From: Crocodylus rhombifer
Lineage: Eukaryota > Chordata > Crocodylia > Crocodylidae
Direction of reading: 5' to 3'
Assembly (NCBI GenBank): GCA_038503035.1
Contig: JAVSML010025167.1
Location: forward strand, 62,001-126,000
Length of the DNA stretch: 64,000 bases
Positions 23,417 through 35,264 of the stretch are shown here, in pieces. Under the pieces are notes generated by a model. It was not told the origin of the DNA. It did no database searches and saw only the letters and a list, made by a program, of their open reading frames with translations. Both the position numbers and the translations under genes were made by a program. Within the stretch, counting starts at the first letter, position 1, and the number at the start of each line of letters is the position of its first letter.

Positions 23417-23939
23417 AGTCGTATCTTTTAAACTTTGGTCCCACACAGTGGGACCTATTAGTTAATGAGGTGGGCCTTAGGCCCATGATCTCTGGAAGAT
23501 ACAAATAGACAGGAGGAGCCATTGAAACCTGGGATGCTGGAGGATTTCAACTTTGGCAGAATAGCTGGAGGGAGTGGCCACACCTTAATGCAACAGGAAC
23601 AAAATTAGGCGGATTAGAGATAATCTTGCCTTGGAGTGGCGTAACCTTAAAATGAACAACAACAGCTTTAAATCGTTTAAAGGTGTTAACATGCAGCCAA
23701 TCCAGGGGTTTAGAGCTCCAGAAGCTGCCTAAACTTGCTATGTAACCAGGACTGAACACTAGCTATGGACTCTTTTATTCCAGAATAAGTGACTCATTCC
23801 AATTTAGTTTCATCTGCTTTCAAAGGGCTCTTACCCACCTCTGCTTCATCTGCGGCAAGTTAAAGGGTTTTTTTTGATGTTTTGGATATTATGCCTGATA
23901 GTTGTACAGGAGGGTTGCTTCCTGAGTTTTTAAGAGCAG
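23417..23939. other. No feature recognised
   Basis: Unique-looking sequence between LINE fragments. Nothing supported. Confidence 0.5.
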
Positions 23940-24050
23940 GTTACAAAAACATTTGTCTAGGATGGTTTAGTTAGGAAAGATCCTGCCTTGAGCGCGGGGC
24001 TGGTCTAGATGACCCACTGTGGTGCCTTCCAGCTCTACTTTCCTACATTG
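23940..24050 (+). mobile_element. CR1 3' end fragment
   Basis: The phrase GATGGTTTAGTTAGGAAAGA followed by CTGGTCTAGATGACCCACTG and CCTTCCAGCTCTACTTTCCT is a CR1 3' terminus on +. The octamer tail is decayed. No coding part is present. Confidence 0.8.
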
Positions 24051-24403
24051 CACTGTTTATGAGGCTGCTTTCTTCAAAGAAACTTAAAATGAAGTTTGGA
24101 GCTTACAACAGATAGGCTCTCCCATTCTCCAGATGACAGTCAGAAACCTCCTACCACTGGACAATCTTCTTCAAACATCCTTTACAGTTAAGTAACCCAC
24201 TGTGTTCTTTAAGGGACATTCACTAAAATTAAAAATAGAAGCACAAAACACTTTAAATCAATTTGCACATTCAGTTGTACAACACAGAAATAGTTCAACA
24301 GTTACAGTTATTTCAGGGGGCTCACATCCCCAAAGGGGGTATGATGCCTCTGACATAACAACAAGAGGTGGAACATACCCTCTGATTTCTTTTTCCTCTA
24401 CTA
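24051..24403. other. No feature recognised
   Basis: Unique-looking sequence up to the target duplication CTCTACTA at 24396-24403. Confidence 0.5.
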
Positions 24404-24536
24404 CAGGGGGTTTTCAACCATTTTTAACAAGTGTATCCCTTCTGCCTCAAAGTTTCAGCTCATGTATCCCTTTATATTTTTTTTCTTGTTTTTAAGGGAT
24501 GGGGGCAGATTGAGGCCGCCATGGTGAGGGAGGGAG

Positions 24537-24582
24537 TGGAGCTGGGGCTGGGGCTGGGGCAGGGGCAGGGGCAGGTGCAGGT
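24537..24582. repeat. Hexamer repeat GGGGCT/GGGGCA/GGTGCA
   Basis: About seven hexamer units in a row within the hAT element. Confidence 0.85.
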
Positions 24583-24821
24583 GCTGCACAGCCAGGACAG
24601 AGTGTGGGACAAACCTGCAAGAGTGGTTCATCCAGGGATTGCGGGGGCGGGGAGGCTCCCACCATTGTGCACACCCCAGCAGAGGCCCAGGGGGCAAATG
24701 CCCCTTAGATCTGTGTGCAGGACGGAGGCAGCTTCTGCTGCAGGGTGGACTCTGCACCCTGCTGCTGCTGCACCAAGAGCCATGCGATGCTATGTGCCTG
24801 CTGCCGGCAGGTGGGAGGGAA

Positions 24822-25050
24822 CAGACACACGCACAAAGATGCAGACACAGATACACATGCAGATGCAGAAACAGACACACATATGCAGACACACACACAC
24901 GTGGATGCAGACAGGCACACACATGCAGATGCACACACAGACACATGCACACAGAGACACAAGCAAACACAGACACATGCGGACACACACGCACATATAT
25001 GCAGATGCAGACAGACACACATAGAGAGACACACACACGGATGCAGACAC
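24822..25050. repeat. Compound microsatellite of CACACA and GCAGA units
   Basis: Irregular mixture of ACACAC, GCAGACACA and GCAGATGCAG units over ~230 bp, inside the hAT element. It produces long but meaningless open frames on both strands. Confidence 0.9.
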
Positions 25051-25665
25051 CCCCCCCAGCAGGTAAGTGTGTGGGGGGAAGGGGCGGGGCAGGGCAGAGA
25101 GAAGGGGCTGAGGGGGGCCAGATCGAGAACGGCAGGGGTGGGGAGTGTATTTCTGTGCCCACACCCAAGAGCAGGGCCAGGGGCCAAGGGCAGCGCGCTC
25201 TCTGTGGGTGCCACACGTGCCACCTGGCCAGCGGGCTGGTCAGACTGTGGGGTTTTCACATGGTGGCGGCTGCTGCCAACACCACTGCCAATGCCCTATG
25301 CTGCCACTGCTGCCGTGCCCCGCGCCACTTTCCCATGGCCAGTCACACATGTGGCTCTGCAGGCTGCTGATGGGCCTTGCGCCTGGCCAATCACACTGTC
25401 TGTCAGCAGCCCACGGAGTCACATGTGCAACTGGCTGTGGGAAAGCAGGATGGGGTGGTGGGTGGCAGTGGCAGCCGCCATCTGCAAGACCCTCCCACCC
25501 CATCTGGTCTGCTGGGTGGTGCATGTTCAGCCCCCTGGCCCCCTGGGCCTGCTCTTGGGAGTCGCTCCATCCTCACCTGCCTGCCTGCTTGTGCATACCT
25601 CCTATGACTTTTCTAAGTACCCCTAGGGGTATGCGTACCCTGGGTTGACAACCCTTGCTCTACTA

Positions 25666-27158
25666 CATGGGCCATGGCTTATAGCCACCATATTACCCTT
25701 CCCTTCCACTGGGCTGCTTCCATCTTTTCTTATGTGTGACTACTGAGTCTCAGTAAAGAGGTGGAGGGGGAACACTGTTCTCTGTGCCACATATGTCCGC
25801 TCCCTCTGGTAAAAAGCAGAGTGCAGATCCTATTCCCCTCTCAGATACACCGGTATCAGTCAGGACTTTCATAGCTGGACTCAACTGAGTTATACTGATT
25901 TAAAAATGATGGGAGATCCAGAACAGCTCCTTTGACTGTATGGTGCCAAATGGCCTATATGTAAATCCTGTGACCTCTGTTTACTGTTCTTTCTATACTT
26001 CTGTAGCCTTACTCTCTCTCCGTCTCTCATCACACTATTCAGCAGATATTTGAAAAAATGGTATTATCTGTAAATACAAAGCAAGAATTTTTGCATATCT
26101 TTTTCAGTACAGCAATACATATAGTAGTTACAGTGAGTACCAGTACATACACATGGTTTCAGTGAACATAAGCTTTATCAGATTAGATCCAGCCCATAGA
26201 TGTAAACACATTTTAATCGTAGTTAAAACACAGCACTGTTTGGGTTGGAACAAGATTGCCTTTCTTAGACTAAATGTTGAGTTTAGACTAAAACTATTTC
26301 TCTAAAAGTCTCTTATCAGAGAGCATAACAAACCCAGATGAACTCCCACAGGATATTTACTGCCAACTTCCTGGCTACTGGCAGTGTGGTCTTAGCTAGA
26401 CATGGCTCTGACCCCACGCTCTGAATCTAAACAGCCCTGATTTTCCTTTAGGAGTGTGGGCTGGAGGAAGAGACAAAGGAAGGGAAGATTCAGAATCCAA
26501 ACTTACATACGATTTTCACAAGCTGGAAAAGTACTACTGATTATGGGCTTGGCTCCCACAATACACTTGCTGCTGTTGGAGGCCCAAAAGTACATGAAAG
26601 CCCAGCTCCAAGGAACTGACAGTCTAATGGATGCCTGGAAAACAGACCATCGAGAAGCAGAGGTGGGAGAAGGCATGTTGTAGGGAGGGTTATTTTGTAG
26701 CAACCCTGGAAGAGTGAGCAGTGGCAGGCAGGTTTGAGGGAGGAGACATGCAAGGCTGGCTGAGGCATTTCTCTGTCCAACAGACTGGCCCAACATGCTG
26801 ATCTAAACAGGCTGGGGCCTGGGTTTCGGCTTGGCGGATGAATCAGGAAAAATAATTGGAACAAACTGATCTTTTTTTTTTTTTTAAGTTTGCATTTTCT
26901 TGCTGAAACAAAGCCTGCAACATATCATGTCAGACTGAACAAAATGGGTGGTCCGAGACACCATGCTCAGCATAGTTTTTGGGCATTGGTAGTAAAAGCT
27001 CAGGAAACAAGGAAGTCTAGTCACAAAGCTGGGGCTCGTGATCCTGCTTGTTACCTACAAGCCAAGGGGTTCGGGGATTTGCCCAGAATAGTGGAAACAC
27101 AGGTTGCATTCCCTCCTCCCATTTCTCTGGAGAAAACACTAACCACCAGGCTACAGTG
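25666..27158. other. No gene recognised
   Basis: Unique-looking sequence with a T17 run at about 26870-26885. The segment from 27060 to the hAT start has CTAACCACCAGGCTACAGTG, reminiscent of the reverse complement of a tRNA-like box A, but the rest does not fit well. Confidence 0.45.
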
Positions 27159-27556
27159 CAGGGCTATCCAAGGGCCACATGCAGCCTGCCAGCAATTAAA
27201 ATGTGGCCCCCGGGCTCTAACCCATCCACCATGCTCTCCAAGTGCAACTGCATCTGAAATCTCTTGGCTGCCCTTCCCTCCTCTGGCTGCTGCTTCTTGC
27301 CTTTCCCCAGGGGATGGGCGATGGGGTGCAGCACTGGAAGCTAAGGGGGAGTCTTGGCTGCACACAGTCGGGGGAAGGGGACATCACACCCATACGGGGC
27401 AGCAATGGGGGGGGATCCCCACGCAGGGTTGGGGGGGTGCTTGTGTAGGTGTGTGAAGCAGCTGGGGGAAATGTCCACGTGGTGTGTAGCCCAAGGCTTA
27501 CTTAGTGCAGCCCCCACTGGTGTGGCCCCTGCGGGCTTACAAGTTGGACAGCCCTG
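27159..27556. mobile_element. Short non-autonomous hAT element
   Basis: The ends CAGGGCTATCCAAGGG and TTGGACAGCCCTG are inverted (CAGGGCTRTCCAA). The flanking 8-mers CTACAGTG and CAACAGAG match at 6 of 8 positions, as expected for a decayed hAT target duplication. The interior has AAAATGTGGCCCCCGGG-type and GTGTGGCCCCTGCGGG-type text at the two sides. No coding capacity. Confidence 0.75.
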
Positions 27557-29904
27557 CAACAGAGTATTTTCATGTGAGTCGCTCTCCTTTTTTTTTTCCT
27601 GATGCCATTCCAATTTGTACAAACTTCTTGTGCACTACAACTAGGAATCTTTGCCACAGACAGTAGACCCTGAGAAGATGAGGGTTTGTGTACTGGCTTG
27701 GTGTACAGAGCCATAGCAAACAGCTGCACAAGTCTACTGAGGTGCTTCAGCTAATTGCTGCGGCTTTTACTTCAAAGGGCACTGCTGACGAGCTCCAGCT
27801 GAGTGGAAAAGGGGCATCCTTTGAAGATAAAATGGCCACAAACAGATGAACAGCCCATCTTTAATTTGGTAACCTGATATGAATTAAGTGGGTTGCAAAT
27901 CACCCAGGCACAAACAATTTGGGTTCTATTGTATATTCACTGAGCAAGGACGGGAACCTTCCTTCCTGCATTAGTGTCCTAGCTACAATGGTATAAGCAT
28001 TTTATATCAAGTGCAACAGCTTCAGCCCAAGAGACTGAAAGAGCAACCTGAGTGGTTGGAAACATGCTGAGATGGGTTTCTGTGCTTGGTGAGTGCCCCA
28101 TCCACTGGGTTACTGCAGAAACAGAGGGGACATGGGCAATGCCACATTTATTCCAGCTGAAACTAGGGCCCCAGCCCACATTATACTTAGGAAGGATGTG
28201 ATTAACCACTTAATTAACAGTTATGCCACTGCCTTGTGGAAACTCCTTGGTTGGAGAAAGGCTAGGGAACATCACCCTGACAGAAACACGCCCTTGCTGA
28301 GGTGTTAGGCACAGTCAGCAGCAGTTATCTGTTGCTCTTTGGCAGAAGCTACAACCGTCGAGGCACTGAACATCTGGACTCGGACTGGCCTGCGGATTCT
28401 GTCTCAGTGGTCTAAAGCGGGGGTTGGTAGGTCTCAGGCAGCCTCCACTCCTCCCTACTCTTGCCTATGCATATGATGGTCATAGGACTCTGGACAGATT
28501 CATCAAGCACCTAACTAGACCTCTTACACCATGATCCAGAGTATTCAGTTGCCTGCTATGTCTTAGATTGTAATCCAGCCACACGTTAAAACAATTAATG
28601 GTGTCATAAAACAAGGAATAAGCCACAAAGTTATTCCACAAAAACGTGTAATAACTTTTTGGCTGGTTCCTATGATGGCATTACTTGAATATGTAACCAA
28701 GTGCTCACCTGTGGCTGGAAGCCCCTCCAGCTAATGGGGCTCCCAGATGCAGGGGTTCACCATGGGCTCCTGAGCCTGGGAGCCTGCAGCCGACAGACTC
28801 CCAGGCTTCCAGCCATGCGGGTCCACCGTGCGTGCCGGAAGGTGAGAGCCCCATCTGCTGACAGGGCTCCCAGCCACAGGGGCGCACCTGGCCACGTAGG
28901 CTGCTTACAGAAGTTAAAACCCCCCCCCAAAATGTGCTTCATCAGAAGTGGCAGCATGTTAATTCAACCCAGTTCCATAGCATCTGTATAGATTAGGTGC
29001 CTTAGTGGGGCTTTTGCACACTTTTTTCTATTCAATAAGCTACTAGATAAAAGTGCCAAAAAAGCCCCCCTAAAGCCTCCAATATATACAAATGGTGGAT
29101 GAGCTAGGTCCAACTAATGCAATGCCTCTTCCTGGCAGGAGCATGCCAAATTTAAAGTGCCATTTTTTAAAATGTCTATAAGCAGCCATATTTAATTAAT
29201 GGCAGCATAGGAACCAGCCCCAAAGGTATTAGCTGAGTTCCCCCTGTGCCAGCAATGAGGCATGATGGGATCTGACGCTCAGTCCCACAATCACACTTCC
29301 TGCCATGCATGTGTGGCATGCCAGGATGTGTAGTTGCGAGGATTGCATATCAGATCCTATCACACTTTTACCTGCACATCTGGCAGGGGCTTAGTTTTGG
29401 CCAACTCAGCACAAATAATTCTGGCCTCACCAAAACTGCATTCTTCAGAGAGTAAAGCACAGGAAAAAGACACTGCCCAACTCTACTAGAAATGTGAGGA
29501 GTGGTGGCTTATATTCCTGTCACTGCTGTTAAATTAATGTAAACTTGGCTCAGTTACTAGGGCTTCAGTTTTTCAAAGCTATCACTAATTCTGGATAGCT
29601 CAGACTAGGTACCCCAGAAAAGAGAGAGCCTTAACTTCTCAGCTCCTGATACTGATCTGATTTATGCTGGCCTAAATCAGGAATACTTCTGTGAATTCAA
29701 TGAATTACACTGGTATAAAACTGGAATCTGAATCAGATCACCTGCGTGTCAGTTCTTCATGCATGAAATGGGGAGAGTAAGTATTATGAGCTGTGTAGAA
29801 ATGAAGTTCCTGATTTGCATGACTGAATTTCCAAATTTGCTTTCATTCTAAATCAAAATATCACGCTTGGAAATTTCATGTTGGGTCAGGTTTTTGTTTT
29901 GATG
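27557..29904. other. No gene recognised; possible tRNA-like relic at 28030-28120
   Basis: Mostly unique-looking sequence. On -, 28080-28118 reads GTAACCCAGTGGATGGGGCA, which resembles a tRNA-derived box A, but box B is not clear. Open frames around 28700-28990 lie in GC-rich sequence and are not convincing. Confidence 0.45.
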
Positions 29905-30089
29905 GGGGCATCTACTATGCTTTAGTACTTCCTTTTGGAAATACTAAAGCACAACACAGTATGGGTGATTACTGTGCCATATGTGCAGCGCATGGGTAGA
30001 TTTTGCTGCTACGTCATCGTAAGCAGCGTGCTACAGCCAGGGAGCGCACCACTATGGCGATGCAGCTGGTGATTGCATGTAGACACATG
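29905..30089. mobile_element. MITE copy 3 of the palindromic family
   Basis: Left end GGGGGCATCTACTATG, central hairpin CTTTAGTACTTCC...GGAAATACTAAAG, right end CATGTAGACACATG. The right-hand ~150 bp aligns in reverse complement with 1683-1830. It is non-coding. Confidence 0.7.
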
Positions 30090-31509
30090 TGATCAAAATT
30101 TTAAAAATCAAAATATTTTATGCTTAGCAAACTTAAGACATATTTAAATACTTAGATGATTTTTCTAAACAAAATTCAGTCCAAATCGATGAATTCCTGT
30201 GTATCAATTCTATTTTAACAAGTAGCATTTTCTGATAGAAAAATGTTTTACTGGAAAATTTTCAACCACTTCTGGTGCTATATATTGTTTGTTGCTATAT
30301 ATGCTGAATGTACAGCATGATGGAAGCCCATGATAAATGTATGCATAAGAGATCATCAATAGGGAAAAATGTGCTATTAAAAAGATAAAAAGGTTGTGCA
30401 GGCAAAAAAATGTAGGTCTGTGTTTTATTTGTGTTATCAGTAGCTGTGATTATTTGTTACAGAGTTGGAGAAATGCTGACAACTTGAAATTTTTAAAACT
30501 GACTAATTAAAACAAAAATCCAGTTTTTTATATAGCCCCCTTTAATTAGTATGCCCTGAAATTTGTTCTAAACAATTCCTTTAAAATGTAATTGAGTTTT
30601 TGGCTTGCCTCTGGAGATCTAAATGTCTTTAGCAAGGCAGAATCTGAATAACAAGCTGATTATACCAGGGAAGCAGAGAAGCCAGCAACATGTAAAGTGC
30701 TGTCAGATATACAAAGTAAACAAACTGAAAAAATAGATTACCCCCCTCTCCCCGAAACACTTACTATTCATTTCTAGTAATGCTGAAGGTTATTTGTAAC
30801 AACAGAAAGTATCACACGAGCTCTTTGAGATTTATGGAAGAAAAAAGGCTTTCCATCAACACTAGGCATTATTATTTTCTGACAAATGTGATTTTCAAGT
30901 TGTCAGTACCCCTTTTATGTCATCATGCAAATTTCAGCTCCATTTGAATTTTACAGCCACGTTGATGAAAAGATGAAAGGAGTCCCCCTCACTCCATCTC
31001 TTCTTTTCTCAAATCCTGAATGGTTATGTGAAACTGGGTGAACAAATGTCGTTTTCAGAACAAAAATATCGTTCTGGTTCGGTAGCCCAGGGTTATCACT
31101 GGCTTTCCATTCTGTTTGTCTATAGCAGGATTTACAGTTTGATCACATAAACATCCTTAGGGAGCTCTTCTCAGTTTGGCACCTTTTGCGACCTCCTTTT
31201 CCAGACATGCCTAGACACTCAAAGAGAGTTCCTTCTCCATGATCAATCATCCTGACACACATATATTAACACCTCCGTTCCACTCTGACAGTTTTAATTG
31301 TCCATGCATTTTCATCCGCAGAGTTTATTATGAACTCATTTTCATCAGAAGTCTGCCATATGCTGCAACAGTACAGCCTGAATTATGGATAAAGAATTTC
31401 AAATTAAAGAGGGAAGAAAAATATTTAGTAAACTTGTGTCACTGAAATACAAAAATAGACCATTGCCATCTGGCTGTGCTATTTTTAACATATATATAAT
31501 ATATCTATA
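30090..31509. other. No gene recognised
   Basis: AT-rich unique-looking sequence with no supported feature. Confidence 0.5.
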
Positions 31510-32209
31510 TAGGGTTGCACTGTTTTGTTCCAGTGCTGTTTCAAGCGTTTTGACACTTGAAACTCTAAATCTGAAATGAAACAGGAGACATGTTGAAACA
31601 GTCAAAACAAAACAAAACAAGTTGAAATGTTTCGAAGATGTTTCGAAGCTGGGCTTGCAGGGAAGAGAAAGTAAGGAAAAGGAAGAGGGAGAGGGGGAAA
31701 CAGACTGACATCTGTAGCTGGCCAGTGTCTGCTAACTGTCCCTGAGGTCCCTTCCAATCCCAGTGCTCTGGGGGAGGGATCTAAAAGTTTAAAAACAGCA
31801 TATAAGCCTGTGAGTGCCTAAGCTGTCAGCCTTTGTCAGCCTGTCTCTCTCCAGAGAGCAGCATTTGGAAAACGCTGACTCCGACTGCTTGCTAGCTGCT
31901 ACTGTCTAGCTAGGGAGCATGTCTTCTGCTTGCAAAGGCTTGGGTAGGATACAGTTTACACTGACAGGTTAGCTATACTAGCCTAACTTCAATGCTAGTA
32001 TTGTTATCATTTCTTTTTTTCCTGTATCCATTCCTTTGAAATTATTCTTTCTTTTTACCTGAAGAAAAAGAAATCTGCATTTTGCCTGACAGTGTGATCA
32101 CTGGGCACTGTTCAGTAAAGCAGAGCATAGATTAGATAGATTGCACACACAGACACCTAAATATACACACACTACACACAGTCAAACACCTTTTCCAGCA
32201 CAGGAAAAC

Positions 32210-34060
32210 ATGAAGTGTGCTGGAAAGGCAGGTGCTGCCAAGTCTGGGAGGGGAGCAAGGGGAGGCAGAGGGAAAAGTGTCAGTTCCCCATTGCCCAAGC
32301 TGAGATGCTGTCTCTTTTCAACCAGCCATGAGGCTTCTTCTGGTACTGGGAGCAAGGAGGTCACAGCAGTGTCTGAAGCTGCATCCTGTCTGACACCAGC
32401 TGTGATAATAAAGGGCACCAGCACCAGCAGCATGACAACAAGCAGCACCAGCAGCACAGTCTCCTCCACCCTAGTTGCAGGTCCAGGCATGAGCCTCCCA
32501 CTCCCACTCCCACTCCCACTCCCAGTCTTAGAGGAGCTCAGTCTTGAAGTAGGGGACCACAGCTTGATAGTACAAGAAATTCTGGGGCAGGAGGGGGAAG
32601 CAGAGTTTGTGCTCCACCCCTCAAAGTTCCCCTAGAGCCAGGTCCCCTTCCCTGGAAGGGACTGTGGAGGAGGCTATGGGGGCAGCTGGCTCAGCTCCTC
32701 CTGTTGTTGTGGCTCTGCCTGCTGAGGAGGGGGATAAGGCAGGAGCCCCACCAGCACCCCAGAAGCGAGCGGGTAGTGTGGTCTGGGATCGTTTTGACAT
32801 GGCAAATGATCCTGCATATGCTACCTGCCTGCACTGTCAAGCCAAAACTGGCTGGGGGAAGGGAGCAAAACACATGAGCACCACAGGGAAGCTGATGCAT
32901 CTCTGCAGGCACCACTCCCTTGCCCTTGCTCCTCCTCAGCCTGGCATCCATGGGAGCGTGCCCCAAGAGAAATCCCCCTCTCATTCAAAAGCCCCCTCCC
33001 CACCAAAGAAGAGGCAGGCCACCCTGGAACAGTGGGGAAAAGGCAGAGACAAAGGCAGGGGGGCGCGTTCACAAGGTGAGTGAGGTCACCCAGAGCATTG
33101 GGGAGAAGCTTGCTGTCAATGGCCAGCCCTTCTCCTTTGTTGAGTGGCCAGGGTTCAGGCAGCTCATGGCCTTATCATACAAAGTGCCCATATGCACTAC
33201 CTTCAGCAGGACGGTGGTGCCCTCCCTGTATGAGGCATGCAGGGAGTACTTGAGGGAGGAGCTGCACAAGGCAGGTCTGCAGGTGGCCTTACACTTCACC
33301 TTGGACATCTGAAGCAGCCTCGGTGGAGATCACACCTACCTCTCCCTCACAGGCCACTGGTGCAGGCCATCAGTGGACTCTCCTTCAAGCTGAGGTGATC
33401 AATGAGTCCCACACAGCAACTGAGATCATGGCGGCCATGAACTGCTTGATGCAGGGGTGGCTGATTGGGCAGGACGAGCTCACCTGCGGGTTCATGATCA
33501 CTGACAATGGGGCCAATATGGTCAAGGCAGTCTGTGACGCCGACTTTATTGGCATCTGTTGTGTGGCACACAAGTTCCACCTCACTGTCACGTATGCCTT
33601 GGAAGGGGTGCTGGTGATGGCGCCAGCATCACCAGCAAGCTGATTTCAAAATGCAGGAAGGTGGCAGGCTACTTCCACAGGAGCATCAAGGAGGGCAAGA
33701 TGCTGCTAGAGAAACAGGCAGAGCTGCACATCCCGCAGCACAAAATCATGCAAGATGTGCAGACTTGGTGGAACTCCAAGTACCTGATGCTCAAGAGGCT
33801 GGTGGAGCAACAGAAGGCCATCCCTGAGAAGATTGGAAGCAGTGCCCCCCTTAACAGAGCTGAGTGGCATACCATCTCCCAGATCTTGCTGGTCTTCAAG
33901 CCCTTCCTCGAGGCCACTGAGACCCTCAGAGCTCCTGATGCTCTCCTTATCCAGGTGATCCCTGTAGTGAGGGAACTTTAGAACCAAATGGAGAACTTCC
34001 ATGGGATTGATGTTCCTGACTGCAGCAAACTGCTGTCATCAGATGTGGAGAAAGGCAGGT
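32210..34060 (+). pseudogene. hAT transposase (BED zinc finger, ZBED-like) pseudogene
   Basis: The protein would bind element ends and catalyse cut-and-paste transposition. The first ATG (32210, MKCAGKAGAAKSGRG) opens a low-complexity N-terminus with a PLPLPLPLP array. After a frame change, a BED finger follows: VVWDRFDMANDPAYATCLHC with the Cys pair at 32826 and 32835, and the CRHH pair near 32905. Then RNase-H-like core segments: GQPFSFVEWPGFRQL (33120), DELTCGFMITDNGANMVKA (33470), CVAHKFHLTV (33560), MQDVQTWWNSKYLMLKRL (33747), WHTISQILLVFKPFLEATET (33868). The C-terminal dimerisation domain is missing. At least three frame changes and two in-frame stops (33312, 33979) make it dead. It is hAT with good confidence; the family within hAT is not settled. 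Confidence 0.9.
32486..32527. repeat. CCCACT hexamer repeat in the transposase N-terminus
   Basis: About five CTCCCA units encoding alternating Pro-Leu. Confidence 0.85.
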
Positions 34061-34249
34061 AGGAGGTGCCTTATAACCTCCAGCCACCATACGCATGCAC
34101 AGTCCTGGCTGGGGAAAGCCCAGACCCCTAAGTTCTTTGGAAGGCCTGAGGCTTGCTGGTTGCAGTGGAGTTGTGAGGCTCCAGGTGAACTCAGCTTAGT
34201 TGCCTGGGATGCCATCTGCAAGGCATGGGCTGCAGTGTAGGGAAGGTAT

Positions 34250-34570
34250 GGAGCTACAGAATCACACAGCAGGCAGACAGGGTTCTTTGGGTCAACCCGA
34301 TAACTTTTAGTAGACCAACTGAAAAGTTGTAGAAATATATCTTAGCAAGCTTTTGGGTTGAACAACCCTTCATCAAACTGAGGAAGCATCTGCAGTTGGT
34401 GTGTGTACTCTTCCTGGATGGAAGGAATAGTCAAGAAGCCAGAGGCTGGCACGCAGTGCAGGCAAGAAAGATAGTCAGTGAAAATGGAAATGGAGGCATC
34501 AGGGGGTGAGGGACAGGCTGGGGTGGTGGGGAAGGGGGTTTCTGTTTATGCCTGCCATTATCTGTTACAC
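34250..34570 (-). mobile_element. Probable Penelope-like element tail
   Basis: On - this reads through a CT-rich stretch, then CTTCCTCAGTTTGATGAAGG with a perfect GGGTTG/CAACCC hairpin, then GCTTGCTAAG and later CAGTTGGTCTACTAAAAG. The GTTGGTC...AAGGTGCC-like order is shared with the PLE tails at 60320 and 62400, which supports assignment, though this is a different subfamily. It follows the truncated hAT. Confidence 0.5.
34341..34378 (-). ncRNA. Hammerhead-ribozyme-like relic
   Basis: On - the order is TTGATGA (core CUGAUGA with C to T), a 6-bp stem II GGGTTG-TT-CAACCC, AAAA (core GAAA with G to A), then GCTTGCTA, which can form a 2-bp stem III with UA at the cleavage position. Both core changes are C-to-T-type transitions expected from decay. 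The order of elements fits a minimal hammerhead; the stem I partner is not clear. Confidence 0.4.
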
Positions 34571-35264
34571 ATGAAGAGAGGCAACCGAGTCCAAAAACAT
34601 CACAGCCCGGCCCCTTACCATGTTAGCTACTACCATGTTACTAGTAAGTAATAACATGCATAAAAAAACCAACATGCTGAAGTATCATTACTTCAAAATT
34701 GAAAAGTGAAGTTCTCTTTGAGTTCAATGGAAATAAATGGGATTCAGTTATGGTAGGTGAGTAAATACAGTGTTTTTTTGCCTCTCCAGCAAGTGCTTGG
34801 ACCCAAGGAACCCATCTGTCTGCTTTCTGCCAAGGCCACTGTCATGACTACATTTGTCCCATACAGACACATGTGACACATACAGAGCTGCAGTCAGTCA
34901 AACCTCTGCCTCTGCATTTGCTTTCCCCAGAACACCCCTTAGACCACACAGCTCAAATCTTGCCAGGCAGCTGATTGCTTTGCATTAATTTAAATTGTTT
35001 CCAGCTATCTTGCATCATAAAGGAGTTCAATTTCTCCCAGCACTGAGCCTGAAGGATGGATTGTTAGCGCACCTATCAACTATAATGTATTGACCTCCCC
35101 CCCACCACTCACTGCAATGCAGGCTCTTCCCTGCCAGCTGTACCTCCTCCTTCCCAGCCCCTCAAGCAGGTAAGCACTATAATTGAAAAGGGGTGGTGCT
35201 CAATTCAGAAATGTTATAGAGGAGTATCTCAACTCTAACAAGATTGAGAATGACCAATCTAAGG
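34571..35264. other. No feature recognised
   Basis: Unique-looking sequence. Nothing supported. Confidence 0.5.

Larger units (their letters stand above)
24404..25657. mobile_element. Non-autonomous hAT element, 1254 bp
   Basis: The termini CAGGGGGTTTTCAACC and GGGTTGACAACCCTTG form a diverged inverted pair of the CAGGGGTTCTCAACC type typical of Charlie-like hAT families. An exact 8-bp target duplication CTCTACTA is present at 24396-24403 and 25658-25665. The GC-rich interior has no transposase. It contains a GGGGCT/GGGGCA hexamer array and a large CA-type microsatellite. Long open frames in this interior arise from the low-complexity repeats. Confidence 0.9.
31510..34245 (+). mobile_element. 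Decayed hAT transposon with transposase relic
   Basis: The probable left end is TAGGGTTGCACTG at 31510, followed by an AT-rich subterminal region with repeated GAAACA/GTTTCGAA motifs. The leader runs to the first ATG of the transposase gene at 32210. The right end is not found; similarity to hAT transposase stops near 34060 and the copy appears truncated. No matching target duplication can be identified, which fits loss of the right end. Confidence 0.75.

Noticed and set aside
24455..25626. Frames of 180-300 codons on both strands
   Set aside because: They arise from CA/GCAGA microsatellites and GC-rich sequence inside a non-autonomous hAT element; composition is purely repetitive Cys/Val or His/Thr/Gln.
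26890..27456. 188-codon + frame
   Set aside because: It crosses the boundary of a short hAT element and has no recognisable domain.
32210..34060. Domesticated ZBED-type host gene
   Set aside because: Multiple frameshifts, stops and loss of the C-terminal dimerisation domain; a left transposon end is nearby.
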